A stretch of DNA of 64,000 bases from Labyrinthula sp. Ha (taxonomy: Eukaryota > Sar > Bigyra > Labyrinthulida > Labyrinthulaceae). Numbering within the stretch: the stretch's first letter is position 1; each line of letters starts with the position of its first letter. Below are positions 10,099 to 21,587 of the stretch, piece by piece. Both the position numbers and the translations under genes were made by a program. The stretch covers positions 248,001-312,000 of the forward strand of contig JAALGZ010000034.1 in the NCBI GenBank assembly GCA_015227615.1, in the 5' to 3' direction. The notes under the pieces are model-generated. The model was not told the DNA's origin, ran no database searches, and saw nothing but the letters and a program-made list of their open reading frames with translations.

Positions 10099-12018
10099 AT
10101 GAAGAAACGAATTAGATCTGTAAAAGATTTGAGGTGTTTTATATCTTCTCCCATATGTGATGAGCTTCTCAATTTTTTAAAGGAGTTGGCGAATAACATG
10201 AAACCCTTGTCTGAACCAAACAGTATCGAACCAAAATCTATTGCGGGAAAGTTGGTTTCGCTCCTGGTGCAAGTAGAACGAGATGTTGACACATTTCCTC
10301 CTAAAGATGACGCTGCCGTTGGTCGATATGGAGACACAAGTTTTCGTCCGTGGCTTGAAAATTCTAGTATTAAATTTAATGAACTATTGGCGCTGAATGG
10401 GGATCATTTAAACATTCAGGAATCTTCTACTTATTTTTCCAACTGCTTTGGTGAGCAGATGAGATTAGATTATGGAACTGGACATGAAGCAAACTTTCTA
10501 TTCTGTCTCTTTGTATTAGTAAGAGGAGGACTATTAAGTCTTCCTGAGCTTCAGTCTTCATTTTGCAAAGTTTTTCGGCAATATTTATCAGTTTGTCGCA
10601 CTGTTCAAAGGGTATATAGACTTGAGCCTGCAGGCAGTCATGGTGTGTGGAGTTTGGATGACTATCAACTATTATGTTTTTATTTTGGTGCAGCTGAACT
10701 ATCTAATACAAAAGCTTCACCTTCTCCAAGAAACATTCTTTCTAGAACTGATGTCGAGACCTTTGCTTCAGAATTTATGTTTTTTGAAGCTGTCAACCAT
10801 ATTCTAAAGTTGAAAACTGGGGATCTAGCAATTCATTCTCCTATTCTTACTTCACTAGCAAAATTCTCTTCCTGGAGTGATTTGAGGGATGGATTATTGT
10901 ACATGTTTAAAGGTGAAGTGCTTGGGAAGTTTCCTGTGGCTCAGCACATTTACTTTGGGAAAGTTCTCTTCGCAGATTGGCCTGAGGAATCAGAACAAGT
11001 TACTAAGCCTAAATCACCATTTGATTTAGCAGAGGAAAATAAATCCGTAGTAGAAGGTTACCCTGGAGCAACTGATGTTGTGTCTAGATATTTTAAGAAG
11101 CAAAAAAGAAGAGGAGCCCGTCAGCGGAGGAATGTCACCAATAACATCTCTTTGTTTCCTGTCAAGCAGACACTTCCATTAGATATTAAGCTCATTAACC
11201 CAGACTCCTTAACAGGTATCAGTGGGATTGAGATTGGCTCTTGGAAGATCTTAGCCCGTCGTGATGCAAAGATTGGATCCGAAGCTGAGATGCAAACCCT
11301 GAAGGAAAGTGGTGAATATCTTGACTTTCCTTTCCCAGAAGAAACCTTTATAGGAAATTTTCTTTCAGTAGAAAACTCTTCTGGTTTGTGTCTCCAATTT
11401 GATGCTAAAGGTGCTTTGAAAGGGGTTCACCTTCGTAATACCCATTACAAGAATCACGAGAGAAGCCAGGTTAAGCTTAAGAATGCAGAAAACTGGAGAC
11501 AAAGGCGTGATCAAAATGGAAATACATTCACTGAGCTAGAAGCTATCTACGATTGGACATATACAACCTCTTTTTCTGTTGAAGTCGCAAATTCAAACAA
11601 AGATTTTGTAAATAGTGTTGACAAAGTTGATCTTGAGCTCTTAAAGCAGTATGAACCTATTCTATTCTACGCAGAGGTTCCAATATATGAAGATGACCTG
11701 GGTGACTTTGGTATTGCAAAATATAGTGTGAAAATTCGTGTCATGAAAAGTTGTTACTTCGTCTTGGCTAGGTTTTTTCTAAGAGTTGATGGTGAGTTTC
11801 TACGTGTTTATGATACAAGACTGTTTCATAAGTTTGGATCAGATAAAGTTATTTCTGAGCAAGTGCGGAAAGAATGTTCGTATCAGAGTATTTTTTCAGA
11901 TATTGGAGGGATAGGAAAGAAGTTTACTTCGCCTGATTTAAGAAATGAACAAAAGTTGGAGGAAATCATTTCAGCCATGCCTGTAATACTTCACACAAAT
12001 CGGTCACTTCAACTTTGA
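10099..12018 (+). CDS. PTPA-TIP41 fusion protein (two PP2A regulators in one polypeptide)
   Basis: This single uninterrupted 639-residue ORF joins two PP2A-phosphatase regulators normally encoded separately. Residues 1 to about 300 are PTPA, the PP2A activator and peptidyl-prolyl isomerase-like protein. They show RLDYGTGHEANFLFCL (near 131) and YRLEPAGSHGVWSLDDYQLL (near 173), both diagnostic of the family. A basic, low-complexity linker follows (about 330-355, KKQKRRGARQRR). Residues from about 368 to 610 are TIP41, with IEIGSWKILARR, IYDWTYTTSF, QYEPILFYAEVPIYEDDLGD and SVKIRVMKSCYFVLARFFLRVD. TIP41 binds the TAP42/alpha4-phosphatase complexes of PP2A, PP4 and PP6 downstream of TOR. No stop or splice signal separates the halves. 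It converges with phosphatidylserine synthase (78 bp). The domain calls are firm. The functional consequence is inference. Confidence 0.93.
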   Translation: MKKRIRSVKDLRCFISSPICDELLNFLKELANNMKPLSEPNSIEPKSIAGKLVSLLVQVERDVDTFPPKDDAAVGRYGDTSFRPWLENSSIKFNELLALNGDHLNIQESSTYFSNCFGEQMRLDYGTGHEANFLFCLFVLVRGGLLSLPELQSSFCKVFRQYLSVCRTVQRVYRLEPAGSHGVWSLDDYQLLCFYFGAAELSNTKASPSPRNILSRTDVETFASEFMFFEAVNHILKLKTGDLAIHSPILTSLAKFSSWSDLRDGLLYMFKGEVLGKFPVAQHIYFGKVLFADWPEESEQVTKPKSPFDLAEENKSVVEGYPGATDVVSRYFKKQKRRGARQRRNVTNNISLFPVKQTLPLDIKLINPDSLTGISGIEIGSWKILARRDAKIGSEAEMQTLKESGEYLDFPFPEETFIGNFLSVENSSGLCLQFDAKGALKGVHLRNTHYKNHERSQVKLKNAENWRQRRDQNGNTFTELEAIYDWTYTTSFSVEVANSNKDFVNSVDKVDLELLKQYEPILFYAEVPIYEDDLGDFGIAKYSVKIRVMKSCYFVLARFFLRVDGEFLRVYDTRLFHKFGSDKVISEQVRKECSYQSIFSDIGGIGKKFTSPDLRNEQKLEEIISAMPVILHTNRSLQL

Positions 12019-12096
12019 AATTTTTTCAAGACTTAAGCCATAAGCAGACGCTCTATTTATCCTATCTATACATCATAAAACCAATGACAAAAAAAA

Positions 12097-12798
12097 TTAA
12101 GGTTTCTTAATTTGAAATCGTGAAACAAATGCAATCCCAAAAACTAAGTAGATCAAAGAAAACGGGTGAAAGTGACCAGGATAAATGTAATACTTCCCAC
12201 CCCACACTTTTTCTCCATGAACTCCATCAGTTTTTCCGAGGCACCAAAGAGCAACAAGAATTGCGCATATGATTAAACTAGAAGGAGAAGGCAATCCTTC
12301 ATATATTTTAACCTTTCCTTTTTCATTTGCAAAGGCGTTCACTGTAACATTGAATCTCGCCAATCTTACTAGACAGCAAAGCACAAATATCAACATCAAC
12401 ACTGAATCCCAAATTCCTCTTAATCCAAGGGTGAAGCCAAGACAAGCTGGAGCCACTCCAAAGGAGATCAAGTCAGCGAGAGAATCCAAATCCTTTCCAA
12501 ATGGCGACGAGTATCTATTTCTTGCAATGTATCCATCAAACAGATCACATAGGAAACCTATTGGAAGCAGGATAAATGCACAGATTATGTAATTTTCGTG
12601 ATACGAGTTTTCCAGGTAGTTAAGGGAAAAGAAAATACTTGACACACCACAGACAGCGTTTCCCATTGTTACAAGGTCTGCAAGACCTATATCTTTTAAT
12701 CCAGGTGTCATTATCTCTTCAAATTGTTTTGTCTCCTTTTCTTTTGGGATCGTCTTTGGTTTTCGTTGGTGCATTGAATCGTTTGTTTGTCTAGCCAT
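12097..12798 (-). CDS. CDP-diacylglycerol:serine O-phosphatidyltransferase (phosphatidylserine synthase)
   Basis: A 233-residue integral membrane protein of the CDP-alcohol phosphatidyltransferase family, closest in motif style to bacterial PssA and yeast Cho1. It makes phosphatidylserine from CDP-diacylglycerol and serine. The signature runs from CDLFDGYIARNRYSSPFG to KDLDSLADLISFGVAP near residues 84-118, with all catalytic Asp residues, DG and AR present. One oddity is that seven residues rather than the usual eight separate AR from G. Several hydrophobic segments follow (LMLIFVLCCLVRLARF and others), together with the GLPSPSS element seen in serine-specific members. The N-terminus is polar. 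A reverse-strand CCAAT box lies 31 bp upstream of the ATG (12829-12833). Confidence 0.9.
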   Translation of the reverse strand: MARQTNDSMHQRKPKTIPKEKETKQFEEIMTPGLKDIGLADLVTMGNAVCGVSSIFFSLNYLENSYHENYIICAFILLPIGFLCDLFDGYIARNRYSSPFGKDLDSLADLISFGVAPACLGFTLGLRGIWDSVLMLIFVLCCLVRLARFNVTVNAFANEKGKVKIYEGLPSPSSLIICAILVALWCLGKTDGVHGEKVWGGKYYIYPGHFHPFSLIYLVFGIAFVSRFQIKKP

Positions 12799-12828
12799 GA
12801 AATTGTTCTTCTGATCAACTCAAATTCG

Positions 12829-12833
12829 ATTGG
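12829..12833 (-). promoter_or_regulatory. CCAAT box upstream of phosphatidylserine synthase
   Basis: ATTGG on the + strand, so CCAAT in the direction of the gene, 31 bp before its ATG. It is called only because CCAAT recurs in other short promoters of this window. Confidence 0.35.
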
Positions 12834-14182
12834 GTTCTATTGCTGTCTTCAGGTGAGCTGAAAAACTAACATGATATTTTGGGCAATTACATGTAAAGCA
12901 ATCTTTTACTAGCAGTTTAATTCTGGATAGATTAAATAGATATCTATAGAGTTGTGTGTGAATGGCCTAAAACGATAAATGTGATAATTACAAACAAACC
13001 AAACATTTATAAAATATATAGAAATAGAAATAACTCTGGAAGCGGAGTCCTCAAAAGGTCTTTTTCATGCATGATTTTGTTTTCTGTCTTAGACTCCTTC
13101 ATGGATTATCGTTTCTTCTAAGAACTTAGAAAATAAGACAATATCCTTTCAAGAAAAAATAGAAAGATTATGCATTGAACCCAGATAAAAAAAATATTGC
13201 TAAATATTACTCGATATCTAGCTTGATGTATCTTCTCCGTCTATTCCTACAAGTGTCAAACAGTTCCGTGGATAGTTCAGCATACACTAGAAATATGGCT
13301 CGATTCAAACTAAGACTCTTTGCAAGAGAAAATGCAATTAATTACCAAAATTTTAAGATTAAGAAAATAATCAAATTTAATTTAATTTACTGAAAAATTT
13401 AAGGCACAAACACCTAACTGAATCACCCGGTGACACCAACGTCATAAGTGAACACCTCAAATAATGTAAATATGCAGTGTATACCGTTCACGGGATGTGG
13501 TAAAGTGAGGAGTTAAAAACATATGTTTAGACCACTAATAACTTAGTTAATAGTTAATAGTTAAGGCAGGAGTAAAGTACTACATCTGCAAATCCGCCTA
13601 TGCGTTTATCTTAGGATCTGATGCCGGTCCGCCGCTCACTAGGGAAACTTCCTGTCTCGTGCTCCTACTGTCACTTTAACCAATCATATTCGGTACTTCT
13701 TTCGGAAATAAATTTAATTGATCGTAGAGGGAGAAATGAAATTAAACAACGGAGATAAATACGAAGAGAACAATTTATTCAGCTAGCTTTCATCCGCGCA
13801 GTGCGAAGTTCCAATGGTGTGTCGTTGATTTCTAATCTTCGTCTGTATGCTTATTTTGCGACCTCGGCTTACAGCGTTTTGTTCGTGTTCCTTCAACGTT
13901 GTGGGTTCGTAGTCGGAGGTTTTTGGTGTTTTAGTGGTGTTTGTAGGCGCTGATTTTGAATAATGCCGAGGAGAAGGCCAATGGTTAGGAGTTTGTTGCT
14001 GACAAGATGAAAGTGTGGGATAATCGCTGTGGGTTTGAGTCTCTTACTGAGGTTTAATGGTGGCTTTTTGCGTTCGGATTGTTGGTGAAGGTGGATGTAT
14101 AGAGGGGTATTCGGTAGAGTTTTGCTGTAGTTATCACATCTAGCGTTTTTTGATGACAGACCTAAACAACAAGATATATTTA

Positions 14183-14437
14183 CTATTGTTGTATGTTGTA
14201 GCGAATCTGGAAGGTTAAAGAGAAACTCGCTCTTTCAAGGTATTCCACTCCTTTGCTACCAACTTTCTGTATTGCGAGGACGTTTGTATCGGCAGTTAGG
14301 GCATATTCCTCGATAGACCTGAGCTTGTAGGAGGTGAGACGGTCAACATTCACAGAGACAATTGAAATTGTTCTGGAATCTTGCGCTTCATTGACTGGTG
14401 ACTGTCTTTCGACTGCCTGAGTGCTGGCGGAACTCAT
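14183..14437 (-). pseudogene. Degenerate LINE endonuclease (APE-type) fragment
   Basis: An 84-residue ORF whose segment SIVSVNVDRLTSYKLRSIEE and then LAIQKV resembles the start of the apurinic-like endonuclease of non-LTR retrotransposons (typically ..NVNGL........VLAIQET). The catalytic Glu expected after Gln is Lys, and the frame closes soon after. The downstream sequence to about 13570 is interrupted by stops in all frames I followed. I read it as a dead fragment. The similarity is short, so the call is tentative. Confidence 0.4.
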
Positions 14438-15799
14438 AACGGTTTCTTTGCTTTCAAATTTTCCGTTTTCCAAAAACTTTAATAACTTAGCTGGTTTCCA
14501 GTTAGTTTCTAATCAAGGATAACCAATCATCAAATCCGTCGAAACAGTCTTGACCAAAAAAGATTTAATAGTATATTCAGACAGAGCAGCAGGTTAATTA
14601 TCTTAAGGTATTGGTATTATTTATTGAATTTTAAAACAATAGCGTTCATACAACTATTATGGTACGTATAATGATGGTATTTTCCTTGAACCGTGGTTGA
14701 CGTTCAATTGGTGACATGTAACAAAAGTTTTTTCATGTTCTGAGACAGCTTAAAAAGACCAAGTTCCTTTTCAATGGGTGCATAACTTCAGTAAGTTTAA
14801 CCCCATGTATTCAGGTCAAAGTGAAAAAGAAATAAGTAGTAATTTAAAATTAGATTTTCAAAACAACAAGGCTGAAAATGTTGATTCCTGTGTCAGCATC
14901 ATAAAGCTATTAAACTCTCTTGTGGGATCACCACTTCTTGTGTGAAGCAGTTAATCCAACTAAGAAAAGTCAATAAACTAACTATAATAAATACAAAATT
15001 TCATAATAAAAGGTTTTTCTGTCAAATTCTCCTGTCCAACCAAGCCATGGACGCGGCTGGCAATACCTTGCGTATTCTATCCACATAACAAAATAAATAG
15101 TTGGAAGTATCGCCATCGTGAAGTTTGGACAAGCTACACCAAGAACAATAGCAGTCTACATTTTTGATAGATAATAATAATTTCCTGTGCATTCACCGAT
15201 ATTTCCACTGAAGGCAACATGATTTATTTATAATTTTACTTAAAACTTGCCATAAGATTTGAGTATTTGAAGAACAAGCTCCATTGATTGACGGCCCAAG
15301 CCCTAGTAATTAGAGAAAGAATGTAGGGAGTAGTTCTCGCATATTACATTTTAACCTATTTCATGATGATGATGACATGGGCATGGCAGAAAACTAAATA
15401 AATGCTGAACAGTATAATCTAAAAAAAAAGCTCTGTGTTGAACTGCTACTGCTGAGTTTTTTAGGAATTCTTATTTTGAAGGAGATTTTACCAGTTCTTT
15501 TGCTTAATTAATTCTCTTATGGAGTTATTTCATCCAAAATGATAACCTCTTATTGACTCGTGGTGGAATTAACACATCACTCGTGAGAATGCATAAGAGC
15601 CCAATAACTTAGTTTGCCATCACATCACCGGGTTGTATAGCTCATTTATACCTTGTATTTGAATGAATTAGAGATGCACTTAATACCAAGAAGGTAAACA
15701 TGTATGAAATTATTCATCCTTTTTTGGTGTTGTACTTGGATTTTTGGTATTATAGCAATTAATTCACTATCTGTATTTTCCTTCTTCAAAGTCATCTAT

Positions 15800-16190
15800 A
15801 TTAGCAAAACCATATCGGTTGATTAGTGATAATCAATTGATTATTGTCATAAGATTGCGCCATATGGCTCTGGCAAAATAGCAAATAAATACATTTTTTG
15901 TTTTTATGCCATATGAAAAACATATAATATTGCCGTCTGGCCCGGGAATTAATGGGGTATGATGCAGCCCGGGCAGAAGGCCCATTTTAAAAGGATTTAA
16001 TACGTTGAAAAAATAAAATAAAAATTTATTAGCCGTTAAAACCGAGGAAAAATGGCCAATCCTGTAATGTTAATAATTTTATATGTAGAGTAAACTGAGT
16101 ATCACTTGATGCAAATCTAAATCCCACTTCTCTTATTAATAATCAGAGTTAACATAAGATGAAACTGATTATTAAGAAGTTCTATTAGAA
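15800..16190. mobile_element. Degraded copy of the hAT-like MITE family
   Basis: The block with GATTAGTGATAATCAATTGA, then GCGCCATATGGCTCTGGC and an AGCCCGGG/GGCCC-rich core followed by AATAATCAGAGTTAAC resembles the 52040-52516 element part by part. The terminal AGGGGTG sequences are not recognisable, so the boundaries are approximate and the copy is old. Confidence 0.45.
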
Positions 16191-16737
16191 TGCATACAGA
16201 AGTTTGGCTACTGTTTGAGCTTTTTTATTCGTAGTGATTTTTAAATTTCTAAGTCTCACTTACAGTCTGTTTACATTTTTTTGGAATAGTTAGAAAGAAA
16301 AACAAATTTCAAGCTTTTTAAATAGAGGTTTTTAAGATCATGTTAAGAATGTTGAGATGTCAGAAAGCTTTCCAACACATTTTCCCAAAGGTAGCTCAAA
16401 ATTTTATGTCCATCAAGTTTGAGGGTTTCATAGCTCATGGTACCTGAATGCACTTTATTTCGGTAAGATAAGCTTTTCTTATCCTTTTCACAATAGAAAA
16501 AGCGTAGTCCCAGAGCTCTGTTCCATAGTGGAAAAACTAGGAAGCTGAGACACAGGTAATGTTTAGTTACGGAGAAAATATCGTGGTTGGACACAGATCC
16601 TAATCCAGCTCTAGATAATCTGTATTTTTTTAGGTATTTTCAAGACCAGTAAAGCCTCCTCAAATAAACTTAAACCTTCTGGGAAATTTTCAAACTCGGT
16701 TAGAATTCTCGAGAAGTTTTGAGATGATACCGGTACT

Positions 16738-17064
16738 TTGAATAAATTTAGTTTGAGCCAGAGTTCAGGATTTTACTTAAGTGAAAAGCAAGACAACATA
16801 GAAAATTATTTGAAAGAATATAAAGAAACCATCAACACCGGGCATCCCGATGGGGAATATGTGAATAAGTTGGATGCCAGAGCAGCTAAACCTCCCCACT
16901 GCCTCAGTTCATACTCAGTTTTGATGGAAAGTGATAAACCGCTGAAACTTATGGGTGTAAAGCCCTTCTCCTACCCCTTAGAACCATGTCTCTTGGATGG
17001 TGTACCTCCAAAATCTTTTTCATATGGACAAATTAGCCCTGGCATATATAGCTCGTCCAACTAA
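16738..17064 (+). other. Weak open reading frame without ATG, possible gene relic
   Basis: A 108-codon open frame that opens after a TGA and has no early ATG. Its composition (for example LKLMGVKPFSYPLEPCLLDG) looks more protein-like than the surrounding noise, but I recognise no family. Sequence after it, near 17080-17170, is stop-interrupted. It could be a fragment of a retroelement or a dead gene. I assign no function. Confidence 0.15.
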
Positions 17065-19014
17065 AGAAGCTTAACGTACAATATATCAGCTGAAATTAAA
17101 CTTCTAGTTCAACAAAGGATAGTAAAACGATCTTTACACCGGGTTAACTATATCCCCAAATGAGTCCAAACCACTGGAGAACTAGCTTAAATATTCTCAA
17201 TCCTTGGTTCTTCATAGATAAAGAACACCCTTTACTAGATGAAGCCATTGAAGCTGAGCTCATTAGTTTTCTTGTGATTATACTTATAGTTGGTGCATCT
17301 TAATTTATTCTTCTTACAAATATTTTTAAACAATGATTTCTTACCATTATTTACAGTAACCCATGCAACTAATATACTTAGGAGCCAATCTTGGATCTTA
17401 GACTAAATATTCCTTGCTCAGAGAAAATGGTAAATATTCTTAACACCATATTAACATTCACACATCAAATTTCTTGCAAAGCTAATGACTCTTTGATGTG
17501 AAACAATCTTGTACTGAAAGATTTAAATCAGATTAACCCACCTGGTCCTACTGAACTGCAACTATTTCATTGTTTTTACCCGAAATAATCAAGAAACTCT
17601 GAAGAAGAAATACCAATTGCCCTAAGAAATAGAATGCTTGGAATACTCAAACTTTCTACAATACGAAGTATATTTTTAAAGTTTTCTAAAACTTTCTATA
17701 TCTTCCAGAGGATTCTGAATATATGCTATTTCTAAGGGGACCTTTCTTATTCCTACATTCTCCCTGTAAATTCCAACCACTCTTTGACAGCCAATATAAA
17801 GAACAGATATGAACACGAATGAAATCCACCAGCCCCCTAACCTTGCATTGGGCAGTTGCACAGAAAAATCCCACGGTATTGCTACTCTAGAAAAATGAAT
17901 GTTGATTGAGTTTCGGTAAGGATGTTTCAATTTTGCTGTCTATTACGACTATAAGCAAAACAAAAGCAATTTGCAGTAAGTTTCCCTAGTAACGCCATTT
18001 CTGAGGAGCCCCTTGTATTTGGTTTAACCCAGGACATACTTCTCTAGTGCTCGTAATATTTAAAGAAACAACCAAGGAAAAACTTGCATAGAGTTGCAAA
18101 CAGTAATTTCATTGCGAATATACCTATGAACATGACCTCTGGTTTTAGCATGTCAAGCTAGGAATGATCATACTGAAACTTGATCATAGTATTTCCTATT
18201 TGTAGTGTTCTACATGAACCATGCTTTGTGCCGAAGCTAAGGAATAACGGTTTCAAAGGTTCTTGGCTTCTAACTTTTAATAGTGCATATTGAAGCAGTT
18301 ATCGATTATCATATTTTAATCAGTTGTTTAAGTAGAATTAGTGAATAATATTGTGAGAAATTAAGTAGATACCTAATTTCGCGATATAATCAAAGACAGA
18401 GCAATAACAAGAGAGTAACGCTAACTGTAAGTTATTAGATAAGAATAAATTAGAGTTACTACGAGTAAAAGGACCTAGAGCAACATGAGCCTAAGTAATA
18501 AAAAACTTTTAACAAAGTATTCACAACTTTATGTTATTCTCGAAGCCTTTTCTGAGTAATTTACATTCGGGTCAACTTATAAGTCATTTGAAATAACCTG
18601 AAATGATTCAGTCTAAAGCCTAACACACTTGTTAGTTTCCGTCAGTTTTTTGGGAGTATCTGACTGTTCCATAGTTCATTCCGAGCAGATGAATATTTCA
18701 CTTATGTTAACCATTTGTTGAAAATGTCCTCATTTCTTTACTGCTCTACCTACTAGATTCTTCAGCTTCAAGTAAATTTTATAGTTTTAGGAACCAAGTT
18801 ATACTGTCTCGTACCTTTTATATACATTAGTACATAACTACGAGCAACCTATGCTTCTAAAGAACTACAGACAATTAAGGAAGAAAAAGTTTTCGAAATG
18901 TTAGATTTTTCTTCTTAATTTAATAATAAGATACAGCAGAGTTAAGCACCGATATACTTAAAAACTGATCGCAACCAAACATCACTAGACACTATTAAGA
19001 ACAAGGTGAGGATG

Positions 19015-20325
19015 CTACAGTCCGTTTTGATTTGAATGTGGAAAAGAAGGAGAAGCGGAATATTTCTTGATCCATGCTTCAAGTGAAATAGGATTGGTTT
19101 GAACGTTTTGTGGTAATTGCGTATTTGCCATTGGGGTATTTTCTGGTGCCCTTTGGGAGTTGATAGCTTGAAGCAACTGATTCACGAGAGACAGATTGTT
19201 CGGACTAACTCCAACTAAATTAGACAAAGCGCCAGACATCAAAGGATTGTTTTGAAGTTTGGAATCTCCAAGCAGATTTGGTAAAGGAGTGGGATCCCCT
19301 TCTTCTTTTTTGTCTGTAACATTAATTCCAGCATACTTTCCTGCACTTAATCCAAGTAAGCTGTTCAGCGTAAGTGGGCCTTGTGAAGAGAGAGGTCTTT
19401 CCTGAGAGCTGTTCTGTTGTGAAGAAGCACTTCTTTTCCTGTGCAAGTTATTTGAGCTTGAATTCATGCGTGTTCTTTCAACTTTGGGTACCTGAGCTCG
19501 ACTTGTTATTCGATGAGCAAGTGCTTCCAAAAGATTCGTTCTTGTTTTTCGATGCCACTGTTGTCCGAAAAACCATTCGTTTTTAGGAAGTGCATAGTGT
19601 ATAAAAACTGAAGCTTCGGTTTCTTCTAAATCTCTATACTCTCTCTCTGAAAAAGGCATCACACGGGTTCCGCTTAAGCATTTCCATATCCGCTTCATAA
19701 ACGTTTCCGTGAATTTGGAGATTTTTTCCCTTTCTATCTCCACCTCCTGCGACTCAGTTTCAGCGGGTTCGGTTTTTATCTGCGAGTTTATCGCGTTAGG
19801 AACCTGCTGCACCGGATTAGGTTGAGTCAACCCAGCATTTGTTAAATTGGCCACAGCCTTTTTCTCCGATTCTGACAGTAGCAGTTTCTTCTCCCTTTCT
19901 TTTATGTGTTTGACAATTGTCTTAAAATTAACCCTCCATCCAGCTCCTGGGGCAAGTCTCTCCTCAGGAGAGTTCCCTTGAATTACTTTTCTCTTCTTTC
20001 CACCTCGAAGGCATCTTCGAGCTGAGTCAAAAATGAACTCCCCACCCTTTACAATTTCTTCCACCGGAATATCGCCCAAGTCAGCTAAATCCTGGCGGAA
20101 CCTCTCATAAGATGTTTTTGGTCGTTTCTTCCCTCGTCGACAGTTCCCTTTTGATACTTCCGTTTCCCTTTTATTAGGTGGAAGTGAGTTCAAAGTTTCC
20201 AGATCTACCTTGCTTATTACCCTGTCCTTTAACTTAATAACTTCTACTATCTTCCTGGAATTGTTTGCTGATGTGTATATTAAATTAATTGTTCTTAGTT
20301 TGTGTAAAGGACAATGGGTTTCCAT
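19015..20325 (-). CDS. Uncharacterised 436-residue basic protein, probably nuclear
   Basis: I recognise no family. The N-terminal third is strongly basic, with RRGKKRPKTSYERFRQDLAD (about 62-81) and GGKKRKV, both of nuclear-localisation type. A charged helical stretch (KHIKEREKKLLLSESEKK) follows near 136-155. A possible folded segment lies around 208-275 (FMKRIWKCLSG through EWFFGQQWHRKT). The C-terminal 170 residues are Ser, Asn, Gln, Leu and Pro-rich and probably disordered (LTLNSLLGLSAGKYAG, NLSLVNQLLQAINSQ). This mix of basic block, small folded core and Gln/Asn-rich tail suits a chromatin or transcription factor, but that is inference. It stands alone, with 5-6 kb and 2.8 kb of non-coding DNA on its two sides. 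It starts at an ATG and has no apparent introns. Confidence 0.75.
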   Translation of the reverse strand: METHCPLHKLRTINLIYTSANNSRKIVEVIKLKDRVISKVDLETLNSLPPNKRETEVSKGNCRRGKKRPKTSYERFRQDLADLGDIPVEEIVKGGEFIFDSARRCLRGGKKRKVIQGNSPEERLAPGAGWRVNFKTIVKHIKEREKKLLLSESEKKAVANLTNAGLTQPNPVQQVPNAINSQIKTEPAETESQEVEIEREKISKFTETFMKRIWKCLSGTRVMPFSEREYRDLEETEASVFIHYALPKNEWFFGQQWHRKTRTNLLEALAHRITSRAQVPKVERTRMNSSSNNLHRKRSASSQQNSSQERPLSSQGPLTLNSLLGLSAGKYAGINVTDKKEEGDPTPLPNLLGDSKLQNNPLMSGALSNLVGVSPNNLSLVNQLLQAINSQRAPENTPMANTQLPQNVQTNPISLEAWIKKYSASPSFPHSNQNGL

Positions 20326-21587
20326 GAAATGCTCTTGAATTAAACCTCTAGATTATGCTTGCTTTTACAGGAAGGTTTGCTGTAAAAGTTTTCACATTTT
20401 TGGGCAATTTAAATGTTCATCTTTCATTTTGGTTTGATATATAATATAAATTTTGGGCATTTAAACATATGTGCGAATTGTATTGAAAATTAAGAAAGAA
20501 TTTGAAGACCAAGAAGGTTGTGGTTGTATTCAATCACCAGTAATTCCATATGATGTCAAAAGCTGCATAGATCTAGCAGAGATATTTTCCTTGTAGTACT
20601 TGGTCTTGGTTTTATAAAATGCTTATTGACCAATAGAAGAATAGGTTGCTTGTGTTGCTTTTTTATCAGCTTTGCCGTTGTTGGCTACTGTTTCCAATTT
20701 CGATATAGAAAGTTTACAGTGTTCTTGTCAATCTTAATATTAGTCTCATAGTAAAACTCATGTTTAAGATACTTATGCGGGTAAGTAGTAAGAACATAAA
20801 GGTCGCTACCAGAGGGTGAAGCACCGTTATTAGGCCCGCCACTACTGAGTCCAACATCTTGCTTTTAGTGTTTGTGATTTTAATGGGTTCAAATATGTTG
20901 AGAATTAAAAGATAATAACTTACCCATCGAGATTCCTTTTACATCCCCTAAGCTCTATATAATACCAGGAAATCCTCTAATCTTGAGATAGTACAGGTAT
21001 ATTCCGAGGATTGACCCTTTTACGAACAAAGGTTCCAGATTTTCAATCCATTTTTTTTGATTTTTTATAACCTCGCATTTATATGGATTTCTAGAGTTTG
21101 TTCTTAACCCTGTGCAGTGAAAACCAGAAAAACTTGTTCATACAGGACGATACTTGCTTTCTCCTTATTTGAAGGTGTTTCCTCTCGGCGTTTGAAAGAT
21201 ACATTTTATAACAGAATAACAATCTAGATACCCTTCTAGGACTCAATTTGATGTTCTAATTTTAAGTAAATTCGGTTAAGAGACGTAAAGATAAGGTCTT
21301 TCCGTTTCATAACGTCAACCACATTAAGAAAGTGTTGGAAAGGTGCTTATTGTAAAAATACATGCATAAGCAGCCATAGTGTCTCATTTAGATTTTGTGA
21401 TGAATTTCAAGTATCTCACGATGTGCACTTTGAACTTCACTAAGTTTCATATCCTAACTTTGTACCCATAACTAGTATTTTCCTTAAAGCTGGAAAATAT
21501 ACCGAAGCGGCTTCAGCAGAAGACTAGATTAACCTAAATTACCTGTACAACTTATGGAGATAGCTCTCAATTATCCACTCCGAGTAT

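Larger units (their letters stand above)
12834..19014. other. Gene-poor region of about 6 kb with transposon relics
   Basis: Contains a decayed LINE endonuclease-like ORF (14183-14437) and a degraded hAT-like MITE (about 15800-16190). A 108-codon frame at 16738-17064 opens without any ATG and has no recognisable domain. The stretch around 13570-14180 is richer in G+C than its surroundings and stop-interrupted, which suits old mobile-element DNA. I see no intact gene. Confidence 0.5.
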
